DNA of 64,000 nucleotides from Gammaproteobacteria bacterium (GCA_016707425.1 JADJHU010000015.1:62001-126000); one strand, 5' to 3'; counted from the first letter of the stretch, positions 38,514 to 46,875 are shown. The notes: generated by a model from the letters alone, not told the origin. Numbers and translations are program-made.

Positions 38514-38831
38514 GTGGCCCACTATCTCCTGATCTACGAGCTCGCACCCGACTATCTCGAGCGGCGCCGGGACTTTCGTGACCGGCACCTGGCGCTCGCC
38601 TGGGCCGCACACGAACGCGGCGAGCTCGTTCTCGCAGGCGCCCTCGCCGACCCGGCGGACCAGGCCGTGCTGTTCTTCCAGGGCGCTTCGCCCGCCGGCG
38701 CGGAGGCCTTCGCGAAGGCCGATCCCTATGTCTGCAATGGAGTCGTCCGCAGCTGGCGCGTGCGCCCGTGGACGACAGTGGTCGGACGCGAGGCGGCGAC
38801 GCCGGTGCCGGCACCGCCGGGGACGTCGTAG
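38514..38831 (+). CDS. YciI-like protein
   Basis: A 105-residue ferredoxin-fold protein: HYLLIYELAPDYLERRRDFR, then HLALAWAAHERGELVLAGAL and EAFAKADPYVCNGVV. These match the YCII family, with the His near the N-terminal helix and the ADPY motif. The role is uncertain; members include dehydrochlorinase-like enzymes. The GTG start at 38514 has AAGGAG (38503-38508) five bases upstream. Confidence 0.88.
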   Translation: MAHYLLIYELAPDYLERRRDFRDRHLALAWAAHERGELVLAGALADPADQAVLFFQGASPAGAEAFAKADPYVCNGVVRSWRVRPWTTVVGREAATPVPAPPGTS

Positions 38832-38867
38832 GCGAATCGCCGAAGTCGCGACCCCGACACGCGCAGA

Positions 38868-39200
38868 TCAGTCACGCCGCTCGCCCAGCAGATCCTCGAG
38901 CAGCCGCAGCTGCTGCTCGAGTGCGCGCCGCGATTCGAGGAGCTCGACGGCGAGCACCGCACCGCTCACGTTGACGCCGAGATCGTGCATCAGTCTGCTT
39001 GCGAGCCGCAGGCGCGGCATCGCCGCTGCCGGCAGGAACCACTCGGCAGGGCGCACACCCCGCGGCGCGACGACACCCTGCTCGGCGAGCTCGACGATCG
39101 TCGCGAGGTCGAGCTGCACGAGCTCACAGAGCTCCTGGATCGCGATCCAGTGCCGTTCGTCGAGAAGCTCCGCTTCGAGGAGATCGAATACGTCGGCCAT
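38868..39200 (-). CDS. cbpM: CbpM, chaperone modulator of CbpA
   Basis: A 110-residue MerR-like helical protein. WIAIQELCELVQLDLATIVE and ARMARL-type helices (AMPRLRLASRLMHDLGVNVSG) fit CbpM, which binds the J domain of CbpA and blocks its co-chaperone and DNA-binding activity. It begins two bases after the cbpA stop, the usual operon arrangement. The start at 39200 is the only one giving family-like sequence. Confidence 0.9.
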   Translation of the reverse strand: MADVFDLLEAELLDERHWIAIQELCELVQLDLATIVELAEQGVVAPRGVRPAEWFLPAAAMPRLRLASRLMHDLGVNVSGAVLAVELLESRRALEQQLRLLEDLLGERRD

Positions 39201-39202
39201 GA

Positions 39203-40171
39203 TCAGCCTCCGAGACCGGCGCGTGGATCGAAAGGCAGCTCGCGCTGCATCTGCTCGTAGAGTGCACGCGCCTGCGGCGTGTCGGCGGGTGGCAGTGCCA
39301 CCCTGAGCAGCACGTACTGATCTCCGGCCGCAGCTCCGGGCAGGCCACGACCGCGCAGTCGCAGCTTCCGCCCGCTCTGCGCGCCGGCAGGAATGCGCAT
39401 CTCCACTGCGCCCCCGAGCGTCGGCACCGAGACCGTGGCGCCGAGCGCGGCCTCCCACGGCGTGACAGGGAGCGTCACGGTGACATCGCGTCCGTCGAGC
39501 TGATAGAGGCGATGGGGGCGGATCTTCACCTCGAGATACAGATCCCCCGGAGATCCGCCGCGCGGCGAGGGTTCGCCCTGACCCGCGAGGCGCACCTGCT
39601 GGCCGTCCGTCACACCGGCAGGAATCGCCACGCGGATCGTGTGAGCCTTCAGCTCCACATGTCCGTCCGGCCTGAGCTCGGGGCGCTTCAGCTCGAGCAT
39701 CCGGGTGCCCCCGCGGAAAGCCTCTTCGAGGTCGATCTCGATGCGCGCGTGATGATCGCGCGCAGTACGCACGCCGCCACGCGCGGCACCCGCCTCGCCG
39801 AACGGCGTGCCGCCACCGAAGAGCGATGAGAAGAACTCACTGAAGTCCGCTTCATCGAACTGCTGCTGCGCGTGTGCGCCGCCCGGTGCGCCGCGACCGC
39901 GAAACTCGAAACCGCTCGCCCAGTCCGGCGGTGGCCGGAACTGCTCGCCGGATTTCCAGTTGGCGCCGAGCTGGTCGTAGGCGGCCCGCTTCTCGGGATC
40001 CTTCAGGACCTCATAGGCCTCCTGGACTTCTTTGAACCTCTCCTCCGCATTCGCTTCCTTGCTGACATCGGGATGGTACTTGCGGGCGAGGCGCCGGTAG
40101 GCCTTCTTGATGTCCTCGGCGGTCGCCGAGCGCTCCACGCCCAGCATCTGGTAGTAATCGCGGTATTGCAT
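39203..40171 (-). CDS. cbpA: Curved DNA-binding protein CbpA (DnaJ-like co-chaperone)
   Basis: A 322-residue class II J protein. The J domain occupies residues 5-70 with HPD intact (RKYHPDVSKEANAEERFKEV). It is followed by a Gly/Phe linker (FFSSLFGGGTPFG) and two beta-sandwich client domains without zinc-finger cysteines. It stimulates DnaK and binds curved DNA. The start at 40171 (MQYRDYYQMLGVERSAT) is the family start. A heat-shock-like promoter lies about 35-60 bases upstream and cbpM follows immediately. Confidence 0.94.
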   Translation of the reverse strand: MQYRDYYQMLGVERSATAEDIKKAYRRLARKYHPDVSKEANAEERFKEVQEAYEVLKDPEKRAAYDQLGANWKSGEQFRPPPDWASGFEFRGRGAPGGAHAQQQFDEADFSEFFSSLFGGGTPFGEAGAARGGVRTARDHHARIEIDLEEAFRGGTRMLELKRPELRPDGHVELKAHTIRVAIPAGVTDGQQVRLAGQGEPSPRGGSPGDLYLEVKIRPHRLYQLDGRDVTVTLPVTPWEAALGATVSVPTLGGAVEMRIPAGAQSGRKLRLRGRGLPGAAAGDQYVLLRVALPPADTPQARALYEQMQRELPFDPRAGLGG

Positions 40172-40205
40172 CTCGATGGCTGCCGGCAAAGCTGCAATGT
40201 TCCCA

Positions 40206-40233
40206 TGATGGGGCCGGTCACCGCAGAGGCAAG
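40206..40233 (-). promoter_or_regulatory. Sigma-32-like promoter of cbpA-cbpM
   Basis: On the minus strand CTTGCC (40233-40228) and CCCCATCA (40213-40206) are separated by 14 bases. The -10 element matches the heat-shock consensus CCCCATNT closely and the -35 matches CTTGAA at four of six. It would start transcription about 30 bases before the cbpA ATG. The target is a chaperone gene, which fits. Confidence 0.45.
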
Positions 40234-40299
40234 CCCCGGCCTCCTTGAAGCGTGCGGCGCCGCCCTCAGATCTGTCGCGAGCCAGAAGACGAGGTTCGC

Positions 40300-40764
40300 A
40301 TGACTGCAATGGCCCCGGCAGCGACCGACGCGCTGCACATCCCCTGTCCGGAATGCCAGACGGTCGTCCGCGTGCCACATGAGCGGCTCGGCGAACACCC
40401 GAAGTGCCCGCGCTGCAAGGCCGCGATCCTCGGCGGGCAGGTGCTCACTCTGGAGGAGGCGTCCTTCGCGACGCAGGTCGGCCGCAGCGATCTGCCGGTG
40501 CTCGTGGACTTCTGGGCGCCCTGGTGCGGCCCATGTCGCATGATGGCGCCGGTGCTCGAGCGTGCGGCGGCCGAGTGGGCCACGCACGTGCGCGTCGGCA
40601 AGGTGAACACGGACGAACAGCCGGCGCTCGGCAGCCGCTTCGGCATCCGCAGCATCCCGACACTGATCCTCTTCCAGGGCGGGCGCGAGGCGGGGCGCCA
40701 ATCCGGCGCCGTCGACTCCGCCACGCTCAGGCGCTGGGTCGAGGCGACGCTCGCACGCCGCTGA
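40300..40764 (+). CDS. trxC: Thioredoxin 2
   Basis: A 154-residue zinc-binding thioredoxin. The N-terminal CPEC and CPRC pairs bind zinc, and the thioredoxin domain carries the active site FWAPWCGPCRMMAP. SIPTLILFQGG with the cis-proline follows. TrxC reduces oxidised proteins and is often OxyR-regulated in enterobacteria; no OxyR site is evident here. It starts divergently from cbpA and ends convergent with the ArsR-family gene eight bases away. Confidence 0.95.
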   Translation: MTAMAPAATDALHIPCPECQTVVRVPHERLGEHPKCPRCKAAILGGQVLTLEEASFATQVGRSDLPVLVDFWAPWCGPCRMMAPVLERAAAEWATHVRVGKVNTDEQPALGSRFGIRSIPTLILFQGGREAGRQSGAVDSATLRRWVEATLARR

Positions 40765-40772
40765 CACGCGAA

Positions 40773-41165
40773 CTAGGCCGGGCGTGATTTCGCGCGGCGC
40801 TTCTTCGCCGCCCCCCGCCGGGTGCGTCCGGCGGGCAGCGTGGCGAGGGCGGCGCGAAGCTCATCGAGCTGTTCGCGATCCAGGCGACGGCACCCCTCAC
40901 GGATCAGGAAGAGCATGAGCGCGGTCATCTGCCCGGGATCGGCCGAGTAGATCACATAGCGCCCGAAGCCCTCGGCGCGGATCAGGCCCGTCGCCGCCAG
41001 CTCCTTGAGATGGAAGGAGAGGGTGGCAGGCGGCAGCGCCAGTGCCGTGCCGATCTGGCCAGCCGCCCGCCCACGTTCGCCGGCGCGCACCAGCAGCCGG
41101 TAGATCGCGAGCCGCGTGTGCTGCGCGAGGCCGGAGAGAACCGCGACGACGCCGTCTGCTTCCAT
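40773..41165 (-). CDS. ArsR-family transcriptional regulator
   Basis: A 130-residue winged-helix protein: LSGLAQHTRLAIYRLLVRAG, then LPPATLSFHLKELAATGLI and AEGFGRYVIYSADP. These are the ArsR core helices and wing. No cysteine pair typical of metal sensors (CxC) is seen in the alpha3 helix, so the effector may not be a metal. The tail is strongly basic (AAKKRRAKSRP). An alternative GTG start lies four codons upstream. No target gene is adjacent on its strand. Confidence 0.85.
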   Translation of the reverse strand: MEADGVVAVLSGLAQHTRLAIYRLLVRAGERGRAAGQIGTALALPPATLSFHLKELAATGLIRAEGFGRYVIYSADPGQMTALMLFLIREGCRRLDREQLDELRAALATLPAGRTRRGAAKKRRAKSRPA

Positions 41166-41271
41166 GGCTCGGGACACAGCCGGGAGTCTAGCGCGAGGCG
41201 GAGCTGCGATGCGGCAGGCGAACGATCATAAATGCCTCTTGCCCGCAGCAAGTCGATCGGGGGCGCCGCCG

Positions 41272-41397
41272 GAAAAAAAACGCCGCAGGCACGGAGGCAC
41301 TGCGGCGTGAGGTCTGAGGAGCGAACACCGGGGAAGTTGTTCGCACATTCGGCCAGGCCACCGTGCCCGGGAAGAGGCATCGCGGTTGCCCGCCGCT
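41272..41397 (-). ncRNA. Candidate sigma-54-transcribed small RNA
   Basis: The minus strand between a near-perfect sigma-54 promoter (41421-41406) and a strong intrinsic terminator (41308-41273) would give a transcript of about 125 bases. No convincing protein is encoded: a frame that crosses it starts inside the promoter box. The RNA begins near GACAGCGGCGGGCAACCGCG and has several G/C-rich hairpins. Its placement between the SPOR-protein gene and the ArsR gene leaves no other use for either signal. By analogy with other RpoN-dependent small RNAs it could respond to nitrogen or carbon status; that is inference. Confidence 0.5.
41273..41308 (-). terminator. Intrinsic terminator, minus strand
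   Basis: On the minus strand CGCCGCAG and CTGCGGCG enclose an 11-base loop and are followed directly by eight Ts (the plus strand shows AAAAAAAA at 41273-41280). It is about 215 bases past the SPOR-protein gene, so it more likely ends a separate short transcript. Confidence 0.9.
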
Positions 41398-41405
41398 GTC
41401 ATTCA

Positions 41406-41421
41406 AGCAAACCACGTGCCA
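41406..41421 (-). promoter_or_regulatory. Sigma-54 (RpoN) promoter
   Basis: The minus strand reads TGGCACGTGGTTTGCT, an exact match to the consensus TGGCAC-N5-TTGCW with the invariant GG and GC at the required ten-base spacing. It points toward the terminator at 41308-41273. No upstream activator binding sites were identified by eye. Confidence 0.7.
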
Positions 41422-41522
41422 GCTCGAAAATCCTGATTCGACAAAGCCTTGCGCTACGCACCCGGCACGCCCGGGTGACGCAGGGCGTCAGTTTGCGACC
41501 AAGCAGCCATCCGCGGGCGCCC

Positions 41523-42263
41523 TCAACGGTGAGTCGGCAGGACGACCATGCAGCCCTGACCGGCGGTCTTGAGTGTGGCGCACAGAGAGCGCGCATGTGC
41601 CTCGTCCACGACACCGACCTGCAGGCGCACGACCCGCCCGGCGCCCGTCTGCGCGCTCACGAAACGCGGTGCCAGCCCGTCGAGCTCCCGAGGGAATCGC
41701 CGGGTCAGGCGCTGCCACTCGCTGCGTGCCTTCGCCTCGTCGCTGAACGCACCGAGTTGGGCACCGACACCGGTCGATACCGGACGCGGGGATTCGGAGG
41801 CTTCGCGGGCGGCAGGGGCTTTGGTCACACCCCGGGCCGGCGCCGCCTGGACGCCTGCGGGCCTCGCCTTGGGCGCAGCGGCCTCAGGCGTCGCCGCGGC
41901 CGCGCTACCCGGCGTGGCTGCAGGGCCTGGCGGCGACTCCGCGACCGAGAAGCTCTCGATGCGGATACGGGCCTCATCGGCCCACTTGCCCTGCGGATGG
42001 CGGGACAGGAAGCCCTGGTACGCCTCGAGCGTGTCGGCGTTGCCCGTCGTCTGCCAGTCCCGCTCCTCGGCGAGCTGGTCCCGGCGCTGGCGGGCTTTCG
42101 CGGCGAGTTCGCCCTCCGGGTGCTTGCCAAGGAACTCGCCGTAGGCCTCGACGGTATCGGCGGCCTCCGCCGACTGCCAGTCCTGACGCTCGCGGCTGCA
42201 GGCTGTCAGTGCGGCACTGGCGATCAGCATGGCAGCCAGAGTGATCGAACGTGATGTGCGCAT
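41523..42263 (-). CDS. Lipoprotein with two tandem repeats and a C-terminal SPOR domain
   Basis: A 246-residue protein. The signal sequence ends in a lipobox (SAALTAC). Residues 26-100 hold two similar repeats (DWQSAEAADTVEAYGEFLGK, then DWQTTGNADTLEAYQGFLSR), TPR-like tandem helices. An Ala/Pro-rich linker leads to a SPOR domain (GVGAQLGAFSDEAKARSEW, ending GQGCMVVLP), which should bind denuded septal peptidoglycan. The start at 42263 has AGGAG upstream. It is transcribed divergently from the bactofilin gene, so both may serve the cell envelope. Confidence 0.85.
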   Translation of the reverse strand: MRTSRSITLAAMLIASAALTACSRERQDWQSAEAADTVEAYGEFLGKHPEGELAAKARQRRDQLAEERDWQTTGNADTLEAYQGFLSRHPQGKWADEARIRIESFSVAESPPGPAATPGSAAAATPEAAAPKARPAGVQAAPARGVTKAPAAREASESPRPVSTGVGAQLGAFSDEAKARSEWQRLTRRFPRELDGLAPRFVSAQTGAGRVVRLQVGVVDEAHARSLCATLKTAGQGCMVVLPTHR

Positions 42264-42340
42264 CGTGCTCCTCCGCATCAGAGCAGGTATTTTAACCACC
42301 CGATGTCACGATCGCCGGAGAGTCCGGCGGAAGCGAGCCC

Positions 42341-42739
42341 ATGAGCGACCCCCCAAGGCGCCGATTGCTGGACCAGCTCGGCACCGCGCCGACCTTCATC
42401 GCTGAGGGCAGCAGCGTGCTCGGCGATCTCCGCACGAGCGGGCCCCTGGTGGTGTGCGGTTCGGTGCGCGGGGACGGGCACATCGCCGGCGATCTGCGCC
42501 TCACCAGGAGCGCGACCTGGACTGGCGACATCCGGGCACGCCAGGCCGTGATTGCCGGTCAGGTCAACGGGCGCGTTGCCGTCGAAGAACGCCTCGAGAT
42601 CGGGGCGAGCGCCCGGATCAAGGGCGAGGTGAGCGCGCGCTGCATCGCGATCGCGCGCGGTGCCGTCATCGACGGACAGGTCAGCGTGGCGGGCGATCAG
42701 GACATCGTGCGCTTCGAGGAGAAGCGTCAGGAAGACTGA
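42341..42739 (+). CDS. Bactofilin
   Basis: A 132-residue protein with a short N-terminal tail and a bactofilin beta-helix core: PTFIAEGSSVLGDLRTSGPL, VVCGSVRGDGHIAGDL, ATWTGDIRARQAVIAGQVNG and AIARGAVIDGQVS. The six-residue periodicity of the right-handed helix is visible. Bactofilins polymerise without nucleotide and scaffold envelope or peptidoglycan enzymes. The glycerophosphodiesterase gene follows after 16 bases. Confidence 0.92.
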   Translation: MSDPPRRRLLDQLGTAPTFIAEGSSVLGDLRTSGPLVVCGSVRGDGHIAGDLRLTRSATWTGDIRARQAVIAGQVNGRVAVEERLEIGASARIKGEVSARCIAIARGAVIDGQVSVAGDQDIVRFEEKRQED

Positions 42740-42755
42740 CGCCCCCTGGACTGAC

Positions 42756-43511
42756 GTGGCCGCGCGGATCATTCATCTGATGGCACACCGGGGCAACGCC
42801 TCGGAATGCCCGGAGAACACGCTTCCGGCGCTGCGCTCGGCACTCGAGCTCGGTGCGCGCTTCCTGGGGATCGACGTGCAGCTGTCTGCCGACGGCGTCC
42901 CCGTGGTGATCCGGGATCACACCCTCACCCGTACGGCCGGCGTCAACGGCAGCGTGTTCGACATGCGCGCCGCCGAAATCGCGGCCATCGAGGCCGCCGA
43001 GCGCCCGCGCTTCGGCGAGCGCTACGCCGGCACCCATGTGCCACTTCTGGGCGAGGTCCTTGCCTTCCTCGAGGACCGGCCCGAAGTCACTTTCTTCGTC
43101 GAATTGCAGCGCGCTGCGCTCACCCGCTTCGGCCACGAACAGGTCCTGCAGCAGCTGCTCGGAGTGCTGCAGCCGCGGCTGTCGCAGTGCGTGCTGGTCT
43201 CGCGCGATCTGCCGGCGATCTACCGCGCGCGCCAGATGTCGGGCTGCCGCATCGGCTGGTCGATCCCGGCCTGCGATGGGCACACGCAGCTCAAGAGCGA
43301 AGCACTGCAGCCGGATTTCCTGTTCTGCGACCGGACCCGGCTGCCGGAACACGGCGCACTGGCGCGTGGCACCTGGCGGTGGGTGGTGAGCCGGGTCTCG
43401 ACGATCGAATCGGCCATCGCACTCGGTGCCCGCGGTGCCGATTTCGTCGCGACGGGTGCCGTGCGGGCACTGAGCGAGGCCATGCGCGCGCACGCGGCCG
43501 CGGCGGGCTAA
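42756..43511 (+). CDS. Glycerophosphodiester phosphodiesterase
   Basis: A 251-residue TIM-barrel enzyme that releases glycerol-3-phosphate from phospholipid head-group diesters. HRGNASECPENTLPAL holds the first catalytic His and the ENT metal ligand; LGIDVQLSADGVPVVIRDHT supplies the next acidic ligands and the second His. No signal peptide, so it is cytoplasmic, of the UgpQ kind. A GTG at 42756 or ATG at 42780 could start it. Its end overlaps the convergent receiver-protein gene by four bases. Confidence 0.9.
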   Translation: MAARIIHLMAHRGNASECPENTLPALRSALELGARFLGIDVQLSADGVPVVIRDHTLTRTAGVNGSVFDMRAAEIAAIEAAERPRFGERYAGTHVPLLGEVLAFLEDRPEVTFFVELQRAALTRFGHEQVLQQLLGVLQPRLSQCVLVSRDLPAIYRARQMSGCRIGWSIPACDGHTQLKSEALQPDFLFCDRTRLPEHGALARGTWRWVVSRVSTIESAIALGARGADFVATGAVRALSEAMRAHAAAAG

Positions 43512-44974
43512 CGTCCCTCAGATCCACGCGCCACGATACGGATCTCGACGCGGTTGTTGGCGGCCGCAGCCCGATTCCACCTGCCGGCGCTCAGCGTGTC
43601 ATCGATGCCGGGATAGGGCACGGCGGTCGAGTCCGCGCTGCCCTCGACGACGCGCAGCTCAATGGCGCCACGCGAGGCGCTGCGCAGATCGCCCGCCATG
43701 TTTGCAAAGGCCAGTGACTGGCGCTGGGCGGGCGAGAGCGCGTCATCGTGCGGATTGCCCAGCACGTCGCAGCGTGCAAAGGCTGAATCCTCCGGTGCCA
43801 GCGAGAAGCCCTCGCTGGCATTGCCCATGAGGCAGAAGCGGCCGGGGAAACTGCGCACCTCGATCACGCCGTGGAAACCCTCCGTACGCAGGCGTGCCAC
43901 GACTTTACGCAGGCTCTCCAGTCGCGCGCCCGCCAGCGGCACCTCCCCGTACGGAACGAGCTCGGTGACGGTGACCGCCTCGGAGCGTGCCGCGCCCTCC
44001 GCCGTACCGCCCGCAGCGGCAGCACCCCCGGGAGCCGCGGTGCCTGCGGCTGTCGCCGGCGCGGGACTCCGTGCCTCGGCGGCCTGTGCACGGACTTCGG
44101 CCTCGCGCATCGCCTTCTGCGCGGCCGTGAGCTGGGTGCGCAGCGTCTGGTCGCTCGCTTCGAGTGCCTGCCGCACGAGGCTCTCGCGCCACCAGAGCGC
44201 GCCGAGCGCAAGTCCTGAGAGCACTGCGAGAGTCGCCACGACCCAGGCCCAGGTCCAGCTCGCCGCGCGACGCGCCGGCGGGGGGTTCGTTTCCTCGGCC
44301 GCAGTCACCGACGACGCCGTGGCGCGTGGTGCAAGGTCGTGCAGCATGGCGCGCACGTCACCCAGCAGGCGCTCGGACTGGCTCTCGAGGTTCGCCACGA
44401 CGAAGCGCCGCAGCTCGGCCACATGCTCGCGCATCGTCGACTCGATGGATGTCAGCAGAGGAGCGCGCGTGGCGTCGGTGTCGGGCGGCGCTCCGGAAGA
44501 GGCTTCCGCCGCCGCATCGGCTGGCGCATCCACCGTCGGCACCGCCTCCGCCACCGCGGCCTGGGCCGGCGTAAAGGTCGTCTGCTCGGCACTGCGCCGA
44601 TCGGCCACGAGACCCACCTGGTAGAGCACCTTGGAAACGTCGACGGGGCGAATCTGCTTCGGCAGCACCCCCACGGCACCAAGCGCCCGCGCCTGTCCCA
44701 GGTAGAGCTCGCCCTGCTGCGAGGTGTACATCATGATCGGGATGGTGGCCGTGCGCGGATCATTCTTGATCACCTGCACGGCCTGGAAGCCGTCCATCCC
44801 CGGCATCAGATGATCCATGAAGATCACGTCGGGGCGGTGGCGCGTGAGGTACTCGATGGCGACCTCGGCGGACTCCGCGGTGTCGACGTCGATGTCGTAC
44901 TTTTCGAGGACACGCGACAGGAAAGCCCGCGCCGACTTCGAATCATCGACGATCAACGCCCGCTTCGAAGCCAT
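43508..44974 (-). CDS. Receiver domain - transmembrane - OmpA-like hybrid protein
   Basis: A 488-residue protein with an unusual order of parts. Residues 1-120 are a CheY-like receiver (RALIVDDSKSARAFLSRVLE, phosphoacceptor Asp54 in FMDHLMPGMDG, conserved Lys in VLPKQIRPVD). A linker of about 130 residues with one amphipathic helix follows. A single membrane segment is at WVVATLAVLSGLALGALWW, then a short coiled coil and an Ala-rich stretch. The last 150 residues look like an OmpA/MotB peptidoglycan-binding domain ending RAAAANNRVEIRIVARG. Topology would put the receiver in the cytoplasm and the OmpA-like part in the periplasm. It could link a phosphorelay to the cell wall. No kinase is adjacent. 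Confidence 0.85.
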   Translation of the reverse strand: MASKRALIVDDSKSARAFLSRVLEKYDIDVDTAESAEVAIEYLTRHRPDVIFMDHLMPGMDGFQAVQVIKNDPRTATIPIMMYTSQQGELYLGQARALGAVGVLPKQIRPVDVSKVLYQVGLVADRRSAEQTTFTPAQAAVAEAVPTVDAPADAAAEASSGAPPDTDATRAPLLTSIESTMREHVAELRRFVVANLESQSERLLGDVRAMLHDLAPRATASSVTAAEETNPPPARRAASWTWAWVVATLAVLSGLALGALWWRESLVRQALEASDQTLRTQLTAAQKAMREAEVRAQAAEARSPAPATAAGTAAPGGAAAAGGTAEGAARSEAVTVTELVPYGEVPLAGARLESLRKVVARLRTEGFHGVIEVRSFPGRFCLMGNASEGFSLAPEDSAFARCDVLGNPHDDALSPAQRQSLAFANMAGDLRSASRGAIELRVVEGSADSTAVPYPGIDDTLSAGRWNRAAAANNRVEIRIVARGSEGR

Positions 44975-45157
44975 GACCGCGCCCCACCCCGCCTCACTCG
45001 AACCGTCAGGAAGTGTAACGCACCTGCACAGGTCCGCTTGCTGCGGGCCGCGCCCGGGCTCCATACTCTTTCAGACCACAGGCGCGCTGTGGGCAGCGGC
45101 CTCGGAGCCGCTGCTGCAGAACCGATGACCCGCGCCCTTCAGGAGGAGATCGAGCGC

Positions 45158-45913
45158 ATGAAACGTCTGTCTGGAAAGGTCGCGCTGGTCACCGGCGCCG
45201 GTCAGGGCGTGGGCCAGGGGATCGCATTCGCGCTGGCGGCAGAAGGCGCCAGGGTGGCACTCGCGGGACGTACGCTTTCGAAGCTCGAGAGCACGCGCCG
45301 CCGGATCGAGGAGCGCGGCGGCGAAGCGTTCGCCGTGGAGTGCAACGTCAAACAGCCGGATTCGCTCGAGTCCTGCGTGAAAGCCGTGGTGAAGCGCTTC
45401 GGGGCGCTCAACATCCTGGTGAACAACGCCCAGGAGGTTCCTCTCGGACAGCTGCAGGATCTCACGGACCAGGCATTCACGGCGGGCTGGGAGTCGGGGC
45501 CGCTCGCCACGTTCCGCCTGATGAAGCTCTGCTACCCGCACCTCAAGGGCGGCGGCAGTATCGTCAACCTGGCATCCGCTGCCGGTTTCCGGTGGGATTC
45601 CAGTGGCTACTGCGCCTATGGTGCCGTGAAGGAGGCCATCCGCCAGCTCACGCGCGGCGCCGCTTGCGAGTGGGCCGCGGACGGCATTCGCACCAACGTC
45701 ATCCTGCCACTCGCCGACTCCGAAGCACTCCAGGGCTGGGAGGCAGCCCGCCCCGCGGAAGCCGCTGCCTACTTTGCCACCATCCCGATGCGCCGCGTAG
45801 GCAAGTGCGAGGACGACATCGGCCGTTTCGTTGCCACGCTCTGCAGCGAGGACTGTCGCTACGTGAACGGCCAGAGCATCGCACTCGACGGCGGCCAGGC
45901 CTACCTCGGCTGA
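45158..45913 (+). CDS. Short-chain dehydrogenase/reductase
   Basis: A 251-residue classical SDR. The cofactor site TGAGQGVGQG, NNAQE (in place of the usual NNAG), the catalytic Ser in IVNLASAAGF and the YxxxK (YGAVK) are intact. The substrate is unknown. The ATG at 45158 is chosen because AGGAGG lies about ten bases upstream; a further ATG at 45125 is weaker. A second SDR gene lies convergent 26 bases away. Confidence 0.88.
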   Translation: MKRLSGKVALVTGAGQGVGQGIAFALAAEGARVALAGRTLSKLESTRRRIEERGGEAFAVECNVKQPDSLESCVKAVVKRFGALNILVNNAQEVPLGQLQDLTDQAFTAGWESGPLATFRLMKLCYPHLKGGGSIVNLASAAGFRWDSSGYCAYGAVKEAIRQLTRGAACEWAADGIRTNVILPLADSEALQGWEAARPAEAAAYFATIPMRRVGKCEDDIGRFVATLCSEDCRYVNGQSIALDGGQAYLG

Positions 45914-45939
45914 CCTGCGGCACGACTCCGGCGCGCCCG

Positions 45940-46770
45940 TCAGAAGCCGCCGATCCCGCTGTCGGTGACCACCGGCGTATTGGTCCAGCGGCCCGCCGCC
46001 GTGCGATACCAGCCCGCCGCGGCAAGTGCGCCGCCGTCCAGATGGATGGTCGTGCCGGTCACCCAGCCGGAGAGCTCGCTGGCGAGGAACACCGCGCAAC
46101 CCGCGGCATCGGCAGGCTGGCCGAAACGGCCGAGCGGGATCCAGCGCGCGATGTGCTCCTGGTACTTGGGCGGAATCCACTGCGAAGGCTTGACCTGTTC
46201 CGACTCGGTCGTCTCCGGGGCGATCTCGTTCACGCGGATCCCGGAAGGTCCGAGCTCGAGCGCGAGACTGCGCGTGAAGCCCGAGACACCCGCCTTGAAG
46301 GCCGAGTACACGACGCCAGTCGGGATGCCGCGGAAAGCCTCGATCGACGAGACATTGACGATGCTGCCGCCCTGCCCCGACTCCTTCATGAGCGGCAGCG
46401 CGGCGCGCGTGACGATGAACATGTGTCGGAGATTCACGGCGTAGAGCGCATCGAAGTCCTCGTCCGTGTACTGCCCGAAGGGCTTCACGATGCCGAGGAA
46501 GTCGCCGACGTTGTTCACCAGGATGTCGAGACGTCCAAAGCGCTGCCGCACCGCAGCCATGAAGGCGGCAACCTGGGCCGTGTCGCGCACATCGGTCACC
46601 GAGACCAGAGATTCCGGTCCGAGCGAGCCGCGGACGGCATCCGCCCGCGAACGGTCGATCTCTGCCACGGCGACGCGCGCACCGAGTCGTGCGAAAGCCT
46701 CGGCAATCCCGCGGCCGATGCCGGCACCCCCGCCCGTGACGAGTGCCGTCCTGCCCGTGAAGTCGATCAT
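45940..46770 (-). CDS. Short-chain dehydrogenase/reductase with C-terminal extension
   Basis: A 276-residue SDR with TGGGAGIGRG, NNVG, NVSSIEAF with the active Ser and YSAFK. The conserved end (TGTTIHLDGG) is followed by an extra 30 residues (GWYRTAAGRWTNTPVVTDSG) that other classical SDRs lack. Substrate unknown. The start at 46770 gives the family N-terminus MIDFTGRTALVTGG; AGGAGGAAG lies just upstream. Convergent with the other SDR gene and divergent from glgB. Confidence 0.88.
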   Translation of the reverse strand: MIDFTGRTALVTGGGAGIGRGIAEAFARLGARVAVAEIDRSRADAVRGSLGPESLVSVTDVRDTAQVAAFMAAVRQRFGRLDILVNNVGDFLGIVKPFGQYTDEDFDALYAVNLRHMFIVTRAALPLMKESGQGGSIVNVSSIEAFRGIPTGVVYSAFKAGVSGFTRSLALELGPSGIRVNEIAPETTESEQVKPSQWIPPKYQEHIARWIPLGRFGQPADAAGCAVFLASELSGWVTGTTIHLDGGALAAAGWYRTAAGRWTNTPVVTDSGIGGF

Positions 46771-46875
46771 GGCCTCTTCCTCCTGCTCTCGTGCCCCGTG
46801 CTCGCAGAGCATAGAGCAGCCCGCGCGACGATGCAGCGTGCCCCGCGGGCGCCTGCGGTGGCGTAATCTCCGCGG

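Noticed and set aside
41188..41415. A 75-codon frame covering the proposed small RNA
   Set aside because: Its start lies in the sigma-54 box, no ribosome-binding site is visible and the peptide has no domain-like features.
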